Below are positions 35,277-47,189 of a stretch of 64,000 bases of DNA, in pieces. The first letter of the stretch is position 1. Each line of letters begins with the position of its first letter. Source of the DNA: Cyprinus carpio (Eukaryota; Chordata; Actinopteri; Cypriniformes; Cyprinidae); contig NC_056603.1 in the NCBI RefSeq assembly GCF_018340385.1, positions 124,001-188,000 on the forward strand, in the 5' to 3' direction. The position numbers and the translations under genes were made by a program. The notes beneath the pieces were generated by a model, which made no database searches, was not told the origin of the DNA, and saw only the letters and a program-made list of their open reading frames with translations.

Positions 35277-36686
35277 CAGATTCACTATCTCAACAATTAG
35301 AATATGGTGACATGCCAATCATCTAATCAACTCAAAACACCTGCAAAGGTTTTCCTGAGCCTTCAAATCCTCTCAGTTTGGTTCACTAGGCTACACAATC
35401 ATGGGGAAGATTGCTGATCTGACAGGTTGTCAAGAAGACAATCATTGACACCCTTTCACAAGGAGGGTGAAGCCACAAACATTCATTGCCAAAGAAGCTG
35501 GCTGTTTCACAAAGTGCTGTATCCAAGCATGTTTGACAGAAAGTTGAGTGGAAGGAAAAAGTGTTGGAAGAAAATATGCACAAAACCAACCGATGAGAAC
35601 CGCAGCTTATGACGCGAATGTCCAGCAAAATCTCATTCTAGAATTTGAGTGACCTTCACAAGGAATGGACTGAAGCTGGGGTCCAAGGCATCAAGAGCCA
35701 CCACAACACAGACATGTCAATGATGATTTGCTGAACCATCGCAGACAACGTCAGAGGAGGTCTTACCTGGCTAAGGAGAAGAAGCAACGGGACTGTTGCC
35801 CAGTGGTCCAAAGTCCTCTTTTCAGCTGAGAGCAAGTGTTTGCCTTTCATTTGGAAACCAAGGTCATATAGTCTGGAGGAAGGGTGGAGAAGCTCATAGC
35901 TCAGTTGCTTGAAGTCCCAGTGTTAAGTTTCCACAGTTTGTGGATGATTTGGGGGAGCCATGTCATCTTCTGGTGTTTGGTCCATTGTGTTTTTTTGAAA
36001 ACAAAAGTCAACTGCACCCATTTACCAATCAATTTTGGAGCACTTCATGTTCCTTCTGCTGACCAGCTTTTTGAAGATGCTTGATTTCATTTTCCAGCAG
36101 GATTTGGCCACCTGCCCCACAACCGCCCAAAGCACCAAAAGTTGGTTAAATGACCTTGGTGTTGGTGTGTTTGACTGGCCAGCAAACTCACCAGACCTGA
36201 ACCCCATGGAGAATCTATGGAGTATTGTCAAGAGGAAAATTAGAAAACAAGAGACCAAAAAAATGCAGATGGCCACTGTCAAAGAAACCTGGGGCTTCCA
36301 CTACCACCATCAGCAGTGGCCACAAACTGATCACCTCCATGCCACGCCGAATTGAGGCAGTAATTAAAGCAAAAGGAGCCCCTACCAAGTATTGAGTACA
36401 TGTACAGTAAATAAACATACTTTCCAGAAGGCCAACAGTTCACTAAAAATGCTTTTTTTTATTGGTCCGTTATGAAGTGAACAAAAAAATTCTAATTTTT
36501 TGGGTTTTTGTTAAATGTGAGCCAAAATCATCACAATTAAGAAGAACCAAACTTAAACTACTTCAGTCTGTGTGGATTGAATTATTTAAATACACAAGTT
36601 TCACAATTTGAGAGTTGAATTACTGTATATAATAAATGAACTTTTCCACAACATTTCTTCTAATTTTGAGAAGCGATAGTCACCTG
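35277..36686 (+). mobile_element. Tc1/mariner transposon relic, 1.4 kb
   Basis: The right end, reverse complemented, reads 'caggtgactatcgcttctca' then 'aaattagaagaaatgttgtgg'. The left end 'cagattcactatctcaacaa' then 'ttagaatatgg' aligns to it as a degraded inverted repeat. TA follows the right end at 36687-36688. The internal transposase pseudogene is on the plus strand. The 3' noncoding part includes 'taaatgtgagccaaaatcat'. I recognise this as a known teleost family, but I give no name because I cannot verify it. Confidence 0.85.
35400..36396 (+). pseudogene. Tc1/mariner transposase pseudogene
   Basis: From 'atggggaagattgctgatct' at 35401 onward the transposase can be followed in shifting frames to the stop of 'ccaagtattga' at about 36394. 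The N-terminal DNA-binding part includes 'KKTIIDTLHK'-like coding around 35430-35460. The first catalytic position lies in a readable LFSAESK at about 35816-35833, where the family has D; the codon is GCT at 35825-35827, so this catalytic residue is lost. The second D is present in DFIFQQDLA (GAT at 36101). The third acidic residue is E in SPDLNPMENLW (GAG at 36209). Several one-base indels, for example in 'cacaaggagggtgaagcc' and 'cacctgccccacaaccgcc', break the frame. The D-to-E spacing is consistent with D34E plus a small insertion. Non-functional; assignment secure. Confidence 0.85.
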
Positions 36687-37018
36687 TACTTACTGTAAGT
36701 GGCTACTTGTTTTATTTTTTTATAAAGATTGTCTCAGCTTTTACTGTAGCTTATCACACTACACACAGCTACCCTGGGACAGATTTTTGTTCTGGACCAA
36801 TCAGCTGTGAGCAAAGTAACATTTCTTTGATGCAGTTTTACTTCCCTTCCATCTCTCACCTGCCATTTAAACATGCTTCACAGGGGAAAAGTTTTAGAGA
36901 TAGACAAGGTTGTTAAAATTAATATTTCTACATTTTTAAAATACTTAAATTACAAATTAACTAGTATAAAAAGGTTCAATTTGGTAAAATCTGAATGCAT
37001 TGGGTCCTCATCAACTAA

Positions 37019-37020
<2 letters not shown>

Positions 37021-37082
<62 letters not shown>
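37021..37082. repeat. 62-base T homopolymer with one G
   Basis: T29, G, T32. It may be a retroposed poly-A tail in minus orientation, but no element body with target duplication is recognised next to it. Confidence 0.9.
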
Positions 37083-37085
<3 letters not shown>

Positions 37086-37510
37086 AGACTTTATTAGCTA
37101 GGCTGATGTTTATTACACATTAACTGTAATTTATTAAAATTAATGTTAAATGTTTTTTTAAGATTTTTAAAAATAGTAAGCTTTTTTCCTGTGAGCTTGT
37201 GGAAAACATAAATTATAAATTATATCAATTAAGCAAATAAATTCACAGTTTTGTCTTTGTGTTTTATTAATGTATTCATTTATCTGTTTGTTTTTTTTTG
37301 TTGCAGTTTTCTGTTTTTCGTTTTTTTCTGTAAATGTTTAATTTAAAAAAATTATATATTTAACGATATGTTCACTTTTTCTTCAGCTGAGAAGAAATTG
37401 CCCCTCCTCTCTATCTTTTTGGTTTTGGTTTGGTTTTGTCAACTCAAAACCAATTCTAAGTTTGTTCAGCTTTCAGCCTCTGGATTTAGTGCTATAGTAA
37501 CACTCATCTA

Positions 37511-40165
37511 TTTATTTTACATTTTTACATTTATATTTAATGCATTTAGCAGACGCTTTTATCCAAAAGGTGACTAGACAAATGAGAACACATAGAAGCA
37601 ATCAGACCAACGAGAGAACAACAACAGTAGAAAAGTGCCATGACAAGTCTCCGTTAGTCTAGCGCAGTACATGTAGCTATGGTGTTATTTGTTTGTGTTT
37701 GTTTGCTTTTTTAAATAGAATAGAATAGAAATATAAAAGGTAAGTGCTAGTATTAGTTGGTCAAGTGCTGGTGGGAAAAAGATGTGTGTCTTAGATGTTT
37801 TTTTTTGAAAATGGAGGTAAAGACTCAGCTGTTCGAATTGAGATTGGAGGTCATTCCCACCATGGTGGGCACAGTCCGAAAAAGGTTTGTGAGAGTGATT
37901 TTTGAACCTCTTTGGGATCGGGCACCCCAACGGCAATCGTTCACGCTGGCAAGAACGCAAGCTTCTGGAGGGTGCAGAGTTTAGGTATATTGGTACAAGC
38001 AGCGCCAGTGGGTTGTCTTGTAGGCAAGCATCAATTGTACTTCTTTGATGCATGCGGCTACTCTGGTAGCCAGTGTAACCTGATGAGGAGAGGAGTAACA
38101 TGATGCTTCGTTTTTTTGGCTGATTGAAGGCCACTTGTTCCCGTGCTGCTGCATTCCGGATCAGTTGCAGAAGCTTGATAGAACATGCAGGAAGGCCCGC
38201 CAATAGAGCATTACAATAGTCCAGTCTGGAGAGAACAAGAGCTTGGACAAGAAGTTGTGCAGCTTGCTCTGACACAAAGGGTCTAATCTTCCTAAGTTCT
38301 ATAAGGGATCTGCAGGACCGTGCTGTTGCAGCAAATATTGTCTGTGAAGCATAACTGATCATCAATCACAACTCCTAGGTTTCTGGCTGTCCCGGGGAAG
38401 GAGTTACAGGTTGATGAACCCTTAGCTGTATATACAGCAGTTGTGATGAAACGATGAAAAGGTTTTTGCTGGAACCCACAAGCAGTTCTGTCTTAGTAAG
38501 GTTGACCTGAAGGTGATGGGTCCTTCATCCAGCTAGAAATGGTCACTCAGACAGGCTGGCTGCAATGCAAGCAGCTACCATCGGATCATCTGGTTGGAAT
38601 GAGAAGTCGAGTTAAGTGTCATCACATAGCAGTGATAAGAAAAGCCATGCTTCCTGAATGACAGATCCTAATGATCGTCATGGAATTAGTGAAGTGGTCC
38701 AAGCACTGAGCCTTGAGGAACATACAGCTTTAGCAAGTGGGGAAAGTCCCTGAGCGCTTGTAGAACCTTAAGCAGAAACGGTGACTCACCTCACCTCTCC
38801 ATGACACACATGAAGGACCTAACTGAGAGGTAGGACTTGAACCACAGAAGTGCGGTTCAGAGATGCCCTTTTTGTCCTGTCTTTCTGAGGGTGGACAGGA
38901 GAATCTGGGTGGATAACTGCCCGTGTCAAAAGCCAGCAGACAGATCCAGCAAGATAAGTACTGAGGATTTGAAGCTGCTCTTTTGCCCAGTCGCAGCAGG
39001 GCTTCAGTAACCGAGAGCAGGGCAGTCCCAGTTGAGTGGCTGCTTTTGAAGCCAGATTGGTTGCTGTCCAGGAGGTGTTCTGTACAATTAATACATAGAG
39101 AGTTGGTGTGACCACAACTCACATCAAGTGTCTTTGCATTTGCAATATGAAATGGAAGAAGGGATAACTGGTAATGTTAGTTTTTCTTCTAGACAGTGGC
39201 TGGATTTAGAGAGGGTTTCTTAGCAGTGGGCTTACCCCGAGCCTGCTTAAATGCTGTGGGAAATGTAACCAGTGTGAAGAGAGGTGTTGATAATATGAGT
39301 AAGCGATGGTATGACTGAAGAAGAAATGGCCTGAAGGAGGTGAGTGGGGATAGGATCAAGTGGACTAGTAGCAGGATGATTGGAAAGGATAAGTTTGGAA
39401 ATGTCTGTCTCTTAGAGTGGAGAGAAGGAAGAGAGAGAGTGTGTATTAGTCGTTATGAAGTTATCATCAGTCTGCGGTGTGGAGAATTGGTCACTGATGG
39501 TGCTTGTCTTAATTTGTGAAGAAAATTGCAAAGTCATCAGCTGTAAGAGTTTGAGGGAGGAGGACGACAGAGAAGAGAAGTGAAAGTTTTGAAAAGTGTG
39601 TGAGAGTCAGAACAGTTGTTAATTTTTTGTGGTAGTATAAATTGTTTTAGCAGTGAAGACATTTGCAGAGAAGGAAGAGACGGAGTGACTGACACACACA
39701 CTAAGGTCGGTAGAGTTTTTTGATTTGCGCCATTTCCCTCTCTGCAGCCCTGAGTTTAGAGCGATGTTCACAGAGATCATCGGACAGCCAGGGGACAGAG
39801 GGGGGTGGGTGTGTGCCGCGGTCTGGATGACAGTGGGGAAAAAAAAAAAAAAAAAAACTGGGAGAGGTGAAGGAAGTGACGGATGAAACCATAGAGGATA
39901 GGCCAGAGGGAGAGAGTGAGCGTAGGTTACGTCGAAAGGTGAACTGCGGAGGAGTGTGTTATGTGTTAGGGAGTAAGTGTGAGCTTAGAAGTGATGAGGA
40001 ATTGGTCTGAGGTGTGCAGTGGAGTACTAAAGTATTGTCAGTGGAGCAACAGTGTGTGTAAATAGGAAATGTCCAGTTGGTTACCTGATTTTGTGAGTAG
40101 CTGTAATAGATGCTCGCTTGAGATCAAATAAGATGAGCAGAGTGGTTGAAGTCAGCAGCCTGGGG
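37511..40165 (-). mobile_element. L2/CR1-like LINE, 5'-truncated, 2.65 kb
   Basis: The 3' tail at 37511-37570 reads in reverse complement as 'ttttggataaaagcgtctgc' then 'taaatgcattaaat' and ATTTACATTT-type repeats, the tail of fish L2/CR1-clade LINEs. Going up the minus strand are the reverse-transcriptase C-terminal region, the YADD region, the RT palm blocks and, at about 39700-40100, the end of the endonuclease and the EN-RT linker. The copy stops inside the endonuclease domain near 40165, a normal 5' truncation from incomplete reverse transcription. An A18 insertion at 39840-39857 and multiple indels show it is old. Confidence 0.85.
37685..40100 (-). pseudogene. LINE endonuclease/reverse-transcriptase pseudogene
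   Basis: Readable pieces from N to C on the minus strand follow. Near 40000-39900 is the endonuclease C-terminus, with 'SDQFLITSKLTLTP' in the position of the conserved SDH box. Near 39790-39740 is the linker 'WLSDDLCEHRSKLRAAERE'. Near 39370-39330 is 'SPLDPIPTHLLQAISSSVIP', and near 39150 'YQLSLLPFHIA'. Near 39090-39020 is 'LLDSNQSGFKSSHSTGTALL', and near 38930 'LLAFDTG', the remnant of the AFDTV palm box. Near 38780 is 'VSWRGEVS'. Near 38600-38630 'HGFSYHCY' runs, after a one-base deletion, into D-D-T, which is the catalytic YADD box. Near 38190-38170 is 'SRLDYCNALLAGLPAC'. The 226-residue ORF at 37685-38365 is only the longest surviving piece. No function remains. Confidence 0.85.
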
Positions 40166-41199
40166 TTTTTCTAGGTGGGTTTTTAAAAATTTTATTTAGC
40201 AAAAGCTAAGCAAGTACCTGTAAGCTTAATTGGCAGTTGCTCATCCCACCCTGGATTTGCAGTGGAACGATGAAATATTCAGCATGAGGTCTGTTGAACT
40301 GTATTTCCAGCCGCTGAGATGGCAGTGGCATCATGTCTTTTATTTTTACCTCCCTGTAGAAACTATATTCGTATAACTGAGTGAAGTGGCAACAACGGCA
40401 CCTTTCTGCCGCTTAGATACTCACCGTCATCCCATTCATGTTGGGAAATAGCCTGTTGTGACATTTCTCCCCCGGTACATTTTAAATGTAATTTCCTGAA
40501 TTAAAAGCACTCCATCACAGCTAACTCGAAGCAGCACTTCTTTCATTAATAATTTGAGAGAGGAAAGATTTAATATTTTGCACCAGTGGGAGATGAGTAG
40601 GTGTTTGTTTTTGCATAAAAAGCTTTAGATTGATATACTGAGAGTGATGACCTTTCCCTTGCCTCTATAATAACATGTGAGAACCGTTCTCTCTCCTTGT
40701 CTTTTCCCTCTCTCTTTGTCTCTGTCTTTCAAATAATGGCAGCAGAAACTGTAATTGTTTGTAATTGGTGTAAAAGTACCACCATTGCATCGCAATGGCT
40801 AATGGGGAGCATTTGAGGCTATTGAGAGGCTTTTCAGTTTTTGTGTGAAATTAAAAACTACTCACACGTTAGAAATGTCAATGAATGAGAAACAGTGGCA
40901 TGTTAAAACACTCTTTTTGGGTCTCTCTCTGTCTCTCTCCCCAGTCTTTAACTACCCGCTCCATTATAATTCTACTTGATAAGTGTGTTAACAAATTTCT
41001 TAAGCGCAGTTATCCATGTGATGATCCTGGAATCACATGATTTTTAAGAATGTTCTGCATCACTATTATTGTGTAATGTAAATAAGCCTCACTTGAAATT
41101 TAAGCTTATTGAACTTGAATCCATATTGTTATTGTTGAGTTTATAGAACTGCTTGTATTAATGTTCAACAAAAACAAGCAATGAAAGAACAGACCAACT
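40166..41199. other. 1.0 kb unassigned
   Basis: Unique-looking sequence between the LINE 5' break and the next MITE. Relatively complex composition, no ORF or element recognised. Confidence 0.4.
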
Positions 41200-41412
41200 T
41201 GAGGGTTATTTACTCACCCTCAAGTTGTCTAAAAACCTGTAATTTTTTCTTCTGCTCAACACAAAATAAGATATTTTGAAGAATATTGGTAACCAAAAAA
41301 ACTATGGAAGTAAATGGCTACCACAATACAATTGATACAGGTCTGTAACAACATGAGGGGTGAGTAAATGAAGTCATTTTTTCACATCGTCATTTTTGCC
41401 TGAACTATCTCT
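41200..41412. mobile_element. Family B-related MITE, both ends present
   Basis: Left 'gagggttatttactcaccct' then 'caagttgt'; right 'aacaacatgaggggtgagta' then 'aatgaagtcattttt' and 'gcctgaactatctctcaa'. The ends are inverted repeats of one another ('actcaccctca' against 'tgaggggtgagt'). The interior 'acaaaataagatattttgaa' then 'gaatattggtaacc' is the short subfamily type. Noncoding. Confidence 0.75.
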
Positions 41413-41684
41413 CAATTGTTGATAAAAAAACATTTATTTTTTCCCCATATGTTTGAGTAAATTCCTGAAGCTGGCTGCATCAAGTTCAAGATTCAAGGTC
41501 AAGATTTTTTTTTTTTATTATATATATTCCGGTTTTTCCTTGTAAAGTAATGCATTAAACTTTAAGATTCTAAAGTGTGTGAGTAGGCTTTCTCTAGTCT
41601 TTAGATTCTAAAGTGGCACAAAGACTCCCTGATACTGGGGGTCAGGAGAGTCAGGCTCAGTCATAACATAGCATAATTTCACTG

Positions 41685-41825
41685 TCAGAAAGAAAGGTGC
41701 AAATATTGTACCTTTAGCTTGTCACAGTAAGTACACTGAGAGGTATGCCTTTGTACCCGTTTTATCCATAAAGGTGCGAATATGCAACCTGAATGGCTGT
41801 CATGGTACAGATTTGTCATTTTGAG
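41685..41825. repeat. 'aaggtgcaaa...gtaccttt' repeat
   Basis: 'aaaggtgcaaatattgtacc', 'cctttgtacccgttttatcc' and 'aaaggtgcgaatatgcaacc' are spaced as in a cyprinid repeat made of short inverted ggtac/gtacc units. Ends not resolved. Confidence 0.45.
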
Positions 41826-42059
41826 CATGTTTTCATCCAAATAAAATAAAAAAAAGTTAAATTACTAACAAAATGATTAATTCAAGAGAAAACAATAGTA
41901 GTGCTAACATTTTGTAAATGTTACAATATCCAGTAAATTAAAATGTTGATCACATAAAATATGATTACATGTAACTTTTATCTTTAACGTTTTTATCCAA
42001 CTCAAAGAAACAACAATAACTATGAAGTTGTCCCTCTGGGACAGCCTATAATGAAGCAA

Positions 42060-42360
42060 TACATTTACATTGACAAACAATGTCTATTTCAAATAAACAC
42101 TGTTTTTTGAAGAATCATAAAAAAAGACTGTATTATGGTTTCCACAGAAATATGAAATAGCATAAATGTTTTTCAACATTTTTTAATAATAAGAAATGTT
42201 TTTCTTGAGCACTGTCAAAATCAGCATATTAGAACGATTTCTGAAGGATCATGTACCACTGACTGGAGAATGGCTGATAAAAATTAATCTTTGCCATCAC
42301 AAGAATGCATTACATACAAAACAGTTATTTAATAATACAGTTTATACTGTAAATATAAGC
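42060..42360 (+). repeat. Family A dispersed repeat, plus orientation
   Basis: Landmarks in order: 'tctatttcaaataaacactg', 'tatggtttccacagaaatat', 'aataataagaaatgtttttc', 'tcagcatattagaacgattt', 'ctgaaggatcatgtaccact'. Truncated at both ends relative to the 31567 copy. Confidence 0.75.
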
Positions 42361-42576
42361 AGCTTTGGCAAGAGACTTATGTTGAATTGATAATGTGGTA
42401 CAAGTAACTTCAGTGTACTACTTAGCATTGTGTTGATAGTAGCTAACTTCTTTTTCACAAGAATACCTTGACTATAGTTTAAGTTTTACTTTGAAATAAG
42501 TATTCTTGTAACTTGGAAAGCTGGCAGTTTCAAAGCAGCTTCTTCAACTCTGATGGCCATGACCTTGTTCTTGCAG

Positions 42577-42642
42577 AGGTTGTTTCAGAGTGGTATGTGG
42601 CGTCGCTCCAAAGAGAGGAACAGAGAAGACGGCAGATGCTAG
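42577..42642 (+). other. Exon-like segment, 66 bp (hypothetical)
   Basis: The acceptor 'ccttgttcttgcag' ends at 42576 with a branch-like 'ccatgac' upstream, and the donor 'gtaacg' begins at 42643. The 66-bp insert is a multiple of three, so it would be a cassette-type exon that keeps frame. Two frames are open. The more protein-like one, starting at the third base, reads VVSEWYVASLQREEQRRRQM and then L, with a charged C-terminal half suited to a helix. The first frame is open to a terminal TAG. I do not recognise the protein. The donor is only moderate. Confidence 0.3.
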
Positions 42643-45600
42643 GTAACGTGTAATTTACATGTGTGGGTGCATGTTTGTGAAGGAGATGCACACTGACAGT
42701 TCAGTGATTCTGCTGAGTCACCTGTCTCTTGTGCTCATTCACTTTGAATGGTAAATCTGCTCAACAGCCTAACATCTCTCTCTTTTGATTCTTTGAACTG
42801 ACTGGAGATCATAATTTTCCTGAGCCCCCAGCATCTATTTCATCCTGCTTGCCTGTGAGCAGAAGTATCTTTCAGGCTTCTCAGCAGGAGAAGACCAAAT
42901 GGGATGAGCTTTTCCTAGACATCCAGTCATGTCGAGTTATCTTTGGGGAAAAAAAATATAATAAAAAAACAGCTTTGAGGAAAATTTTGGGTGTGCTCAA
43001 GCAATTTATTGAATATTTTAAAATGTGTAAAGCCAGTCTTCTTTCTGTATTGAAACTTTATTGTTTTATTTTATTTTTGGTCTGTTGTTCTGTAAAAAAA
43101 AACAAAAAACTTTTTTGTTCATTTTTTGTAAAATGTCATTTAATAGTTTTTTAATGCATCTGAAAAGTGTGATGACAAAGGGTTTCCAGTAAAGCACCGA
43201 TTGCATGCAGTGTTCTTTTGTAATTTTAGTGCATCTACTACTGCCGTGTTTACCGGTCTTGGCATCATGCTGTGGTGCCTTTTAGCTTATTATAGCAGGA
43301 GTGCAGTGTTATCTCTCCCCAGAGTTTTTCCAATAAAAACAACTTTTTCAATTATATTTAGCTTTATGACCTTGCCTCAACCAAATAATTCAGCCATTAA
43401 TCTGTCTCTATAAAATATTGATGCTGGACCCCTGTTTAGAATTTGATTTCGTGCAGTGAACAGCTCATACAGAAGCAGAGTCATCTCTATTTTTCCCTGA
43501 ATACATTTTTAACCATTTCTCTTGTTTTTTCTTTCAGAAAATATCTGTAAACAGTCTACACCATCGGTTGAGTGAATTCAACATGTTTTTGTAGAGGCAA
43601 TAGCCAAGTATCTAACTTTGCTGAAAGCCATCCTAAATCATATTAAAATCTGTTTTTTTTTTTTTTTCCTGCAGGGCAGCTCACTGCATGGTTAGCAGTT
43701 TAAGTAATGAACCTCTTAAATCCCTATTAGTTCTGTTTTTAGAGAGGCTTTCTCTTTCTGTTTCCTCTTGACTTGTTATCATTGAGCAGGATATTCCCTC
43801 TTAATACTATGGAAACATGGGTTGGCTGCCTGGTGGCTGCCTGTAGCAAGGCCAAGCTCATCAGACAGATCGATGACATGTTAGCGAAACTCAGCATAGC
43901 CTGAGAAGTTTCTTTGCGGTTGTTAGTGCAGGGCGCTGATAATGAAGGCGTTGTGTTTTGCTAGAGGGAACATTTTAAATGAATACTATCAGCTTAGCGG
44001 CTAAACCTCTGTTATTTGTGTTCATAAATGGACAGAGCAGGGTCTCGCTCCAAGAAAATAAGCAAAATGTCAAAACGTGTGTGCTTAACAAATTAGTGCA
44101 TGTTTCAGTGGGTAATGAGATTCAGTGGGAAAAGGAGAAGTGTGCCACCAGACCAAATGCTAGGTGTGCTGTTTAATGTTGAAAGATGCTGCCAGTAGTT
44201 TCTTTACAAACTACAGAAAGATAAGAGATTTTTTCAGCATCAGTGTTCAAGCTACCCTTAGAACAAAGCAGTGAAAGGGAGAAAGAGTGAAAAAGGATTC
44301 ACTTTTTAGTAATGCAATTTTCCTCCTTCCTCTTCCATTGTGATTATCCGCCACATCCCAAGATTTTTTTCCCCTATTGCCACAACAACATAATTCGGAT
44401 ATCTTTATAACCACTTTTATCCGCATGGGGTTGAAGACTCAGCTACAGCTGGTTTTAATTATGTTCATTAACAAACAATTACAACCTTTAAAGTGATAAT
44501 GAGAATGAGGAATTCTGTGTGTGTGTCTGCAAGGGAAAAAAAACTAATGGATGAAAGTGTTGCTAAACCAACAAATGCTCAGAATGGAATGCTATTGTTT
44601 TGCTGTTCACACTGCTCTTACAGTATACACTATTAGCCACAATGGAATGAAAATTAACCCTATCTATTTTGTATGTGTAATGGTATAAATCTTAGCAATA
44701 TTTTTTTTTTTTTTTTTTTAATCTTGAAATGTTTAATCAAAATTTCATAACTCGATCTTCCTGTTAAAATCCCAGTCATTATCTTTTCCAAATAGAGAGA
44801 TAATGACTTCTCTCTGGTGATGTATGTAAGACTTCATATGCATTATGCATTACGTTCAAATGAAATGCTACATAGTTGTCACCTGACTTATTATGTTAAA
44901 TGTTTTTATCCAGCAAGTTGAATTCAGCTGCATAAAATACAACTATTTAGCAAATACAACTATTTATCAATTAGTTTTGAAATGTCTTTACTTTTGACAG
45001 TCTAATAAAATAAAGTCATGAATTAGCCACCATTAGATAAGTCACAATGGAAATGGAAGGTCAAGTTGGCCACATTGCATTGTGGGATGCTTCAGTGTGT
45101 GAACAGCACATTGTTGTAAATGCAGTAGGTCTTCTGGGTGTACCAAAGTTTTGCATACTGCAAAAATGAAGCAAGTTGTAGCCAAAGTCACTGTTATTAA
45201 TTGAATAACCTCCTGACCACAATCATTTCCACTTTTTTTCAATTTTCAGTATACTGTTTTCCAGTCTGTGGGTTCAGTGTTGGTAGTCTTTATGTTTTAT
45301 ATCGCATCACAAATAGAAAAAAACAATTTCCTCCATTCTTTTACCAGGGTCTCAAGTGACATAAAAGTTTCCATTCGTAGTCCTTTTATTTAGGATCTTG
45401 GCACATAAATCCTCCTTTCATAATGCTTGCTTGAAACCAGTTTTTTTCAAGTGTTGAGTGATGTTTATTATCATACTAGTGGTGCTGGTGTCAGCAGCCC
45501 ACTGCTGATTAATTGTTTGCAGGACCCAGGTGGAGAAGAGGAAAGGAACAATTTGTGTTCTTAATCTCCCTCTTCCTCTTTCTCTGTCCCAGGTCTGACA

Positions 45601-45680
45601 ACAGGGCTGACGGAGGTGCTCATCACATGAATATTAATGCCACCCGTGTTTCAACAAGATGCTCGCTAATCTTTTCTTTT

Positions 45681-45718
<38 letters not shown>

Positions 45719-46722
45719 GTAAAGTCCTATCGCAGAGCAGTCATCTGAAGAGCAGGAGCTGCACTACAGGAATTTGTCAGGACATTTTTATTTATAAATA
45801 GTTTTGATTAATCTTTGGTGTTTTGAAATGTTAGTGTGTCATCCTTTTTCTTACCTGCTATCAACCCACTCTTTAGTATTCCTTTTTTTTTTTCTTTGAT
45901 ACTTTCTATTCACTTTAGTTGGCCTCATGTAACCGAGACTTCTGAAGCCATCTTCCCCCAAAGCCAAGTGTTAATGACACCATCAGACCTCAGAATACAG
46001 ATCAAATTACACAAGGTAAACTAAGAAAAATAAAGTAAAGTGGTTAAACTGACTGGTGAGGTTTTGACAGCACTAACTCTATGAGTATGCAGAAATGTAG
46101 GTCTGTTTTTCTACAAAAGAAGCCCAGGATTGCATCACATGACTGTAATAACTTCTGTTGTATGGTGCATGTCAACACATTGGTGACATGAAAGAAACCA
46201 AACTCTTTCATAGAGGTACATGACATGAAAGAATGTTAAAAGCAGATTATAAAGATGTTATTTGTAGAAAAAGTTGAAACAGCTGTTGGTGAACTTATTC
46301 TAGAGCAAACACTTGAGCCCTGCAGTCCTAAACATCGGATACTCATTTTAGATTTTACAGCACTGGCATTTGGAATTACATTTTAGACTTCAGGAATGGT
46401 GTACCATTTGTTTGTGAATTGATGTAGATTATACTAAACAGCACATTTGTTGGGTGATTTGCTGACAACAGGATATAAAAAGAATGTAAGAGTTTGCACC
46501 TGCACTGACAATTGAGAATGCACCTCTTAAACCAAAGCCATTTTATATAAAGCCGTTTTAGAATATAAATAATCTGCACAAAACTGTGATGTGGTTTTTA
46601 AATTGTTTAAATAAGTATCTTTTTTTTTTTTGTAAAATGCACATAATTAATTGCGAGAGTCTGTTTTAAGTACAGGTCTGTTTTTATAGAGCAAGTTAGC
46701 TCAGATATTTAAGAGTTCTTTA

Positions 46723-46758
<36 letters not shown>

Positions 46759-46814
46759 TGTGTCAGTTCTGTCACTGGTTAGTTTTCTTAAGCTTATTTT
46801 AACCATACTTTTGA
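42643..46814. other. 4.2 kb unassigned
   Basis: Contains T homopolymers near 43657 and 44700 and a (CT)n at 45691-45716. There is also a strong acceptor-like tract 'cttcctctttctctgtccca' at 45571-45590 followed by G, without a clear donor. No gene recognised; the 101-residue ORF at 42849 is lysine/phenylalanine-rich chance sequence. Confidence 0.4.
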
Positions 46815-47100
46815 CAACGGCTAGGAAGAGAAGAAATTGTTGAATGAAGTCATTATTTTTTGTTTTCTTTGAACACAAAAAGTATTCTCGTAGCGTCATA
46901 ACCTTATGGTTGAACCACTGATGTCACGGACTATTTTAATGGTGTCCTTACTACCTTTCTGGGCCTTGAATGTGTCAGTTGCGTTGCTGTCTATGCAGGG
47001 TCAGAAAGCTCTTGGATTATCAAAAATATCTACATTTGGAACAACACTGTGGGAAATTAATGACAGAATTATAATTTTTTTGGTTAACTATCCCTTTAAA
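46815..47100 (+). repeat. Family B MITE, long subfamily
   Basis: Contains 'gaagaaattgttgaatgaag', 'ttttgttttctttgaacaca', 'aaaagtattctcgtagcgtc', 'atgcagggtcagaaagctct' and the right end 'aattaatgacagaattataa' then 'ggttaactatccctttaa'. Colinear with 26225-26556. The 79-residue ORF at 46906 lies within the repeat and is not a gene. Confidence 0.8.
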
Positions 47101-47189
47101 CATTTGAATAATAAAAGAAACAGATGTTTTGGTAATTGTAATTGAAAATAAGAGCTCATTTTATTTGCTAAGAAATGTTAAGTTACTTT

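Noticed and set aside
35369..35628. ORFs on both strands at 35386-35628
   Set aside because: They are off-frame readings of the transposase pseudogene.
36035..36355. 106-residue ORF as a host gene
   Set aside because: It is the C-terminal DDE part of a Tc1/mariner transposase inside an element with inverted ends.
37685..38365. 226-residue minus-strand ORF as a host gene
   Set aside because: It encodes the C-terminal part of a LINE reverse transcriptase with further RT pieces in other frames upstream and the LINE tail downstream.
45560..45660. Strong acceptor-like tract 'tttctctgtcccag' with downstream open sequence
   Set aside because: No donor of usable strength follows within a plausible exon length, and the upstream context is (CT)-rich.
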